Positions 12,893-12,898 of a stretch of DNA of 12,898 nt are shown piece after piece. Made by a program: the position numbers and the translations under genes. Origin of the DNA: Loki-b32 sp048941605 (GTDB taxonomy: Archaea; Asgardarchaeota; Lokiarchaeia; Sigyniarchaeales; SOKP01). Each line of letters starts with the position of its first letter. Position 1 is the first letter of the stretch. The notes beneath the pieces are model-generated. The model was given only the letters and a program-made list of their open reading frames with translations. It searched no databases and was not told where the DNA came from. The stretch spans positions 1 to 12,898 of the forward strand of contig JBHLNL010000098.1 of NCBI GenBank assembly GCA_048941605.1. Direction: 5' to 3'.

Positions 12893-12898
12893 ACATCG

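Overview
The window looks archaeal. It carries a RadA recombinase, a FEN1/XPG-family nuclease that begins with the archaeal MGV start, and a second small RecA-fold ATPase. Many genes sit about 25-60 bases downstream of TTTAAATA-type TATA boxes, and several small membrane or zinc-ribbon proteins are present. The DNA is strongly AT-rich with A/T-filled spacers. The mix would fit an AT-rich Asgard (Lokiarchaeia-like) genome, but no eukaryotic-signature protein is present, so that placement is inference only. I see no rRNA, tRNA, CRISPR array, transposase or phage gene.

Layout. (1) 131-1873 (+) is a membrane-anchored family-5 (peptide/nickel-type) solute-binding protein, with no permease or ATPase beside it. 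(2) 1979-4349 (-) holds an unrecognised helical protein, a full-length FEN1 homologue lacking one of its seven metal-binding acidic residues, a possible 19-codon micro-gene with its own promoter and terminator, and a membrane zinc-ribbon protein. (3) 4470-5663 (+) holds small membrane proteins. One has no usual start codon in frame, and another is preceded in the same frame by a 40-codon hydrophobic ORF. (4) 5708-7389 has a palindromic TATA element between a small membrane protein (-) and a two-gene plus-strand unit: a topoisomerase-I-type zinc-finger protein overlapping a two-repeat surface protein. (5) 7474-8700 (-) is radA, with an extra C-terminal helix-hairpin-helix domain that resembles its N-terminal one. 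(6) 8885-10211 holds a four-helix membrane protein (+) convergent with an unknown zinc-ribbon protein (-). It is followed by 360 bases without a convincing gene. (7) 10572-12892 (-) holds a LIM-like zinc protein and, upstream, a tight three-gene cluster: membrane HExxH metalloprotease, small membrane protein, RadB-like ATPase.

How they fit together. DNA-repair-type proteins (FEN1-like, RadA, RadB-like) and zinc-binding proteins are dense here but lie in separate transcription units, so a single shared pathway is not shown. The best candidates for something undescribed are the protease/membrane protein/RecA-fold ATPase cluster, the RadA with HhH domains at both ends, the altered FEN1 paralogue, and the micro-gene between 3796 and 3955.
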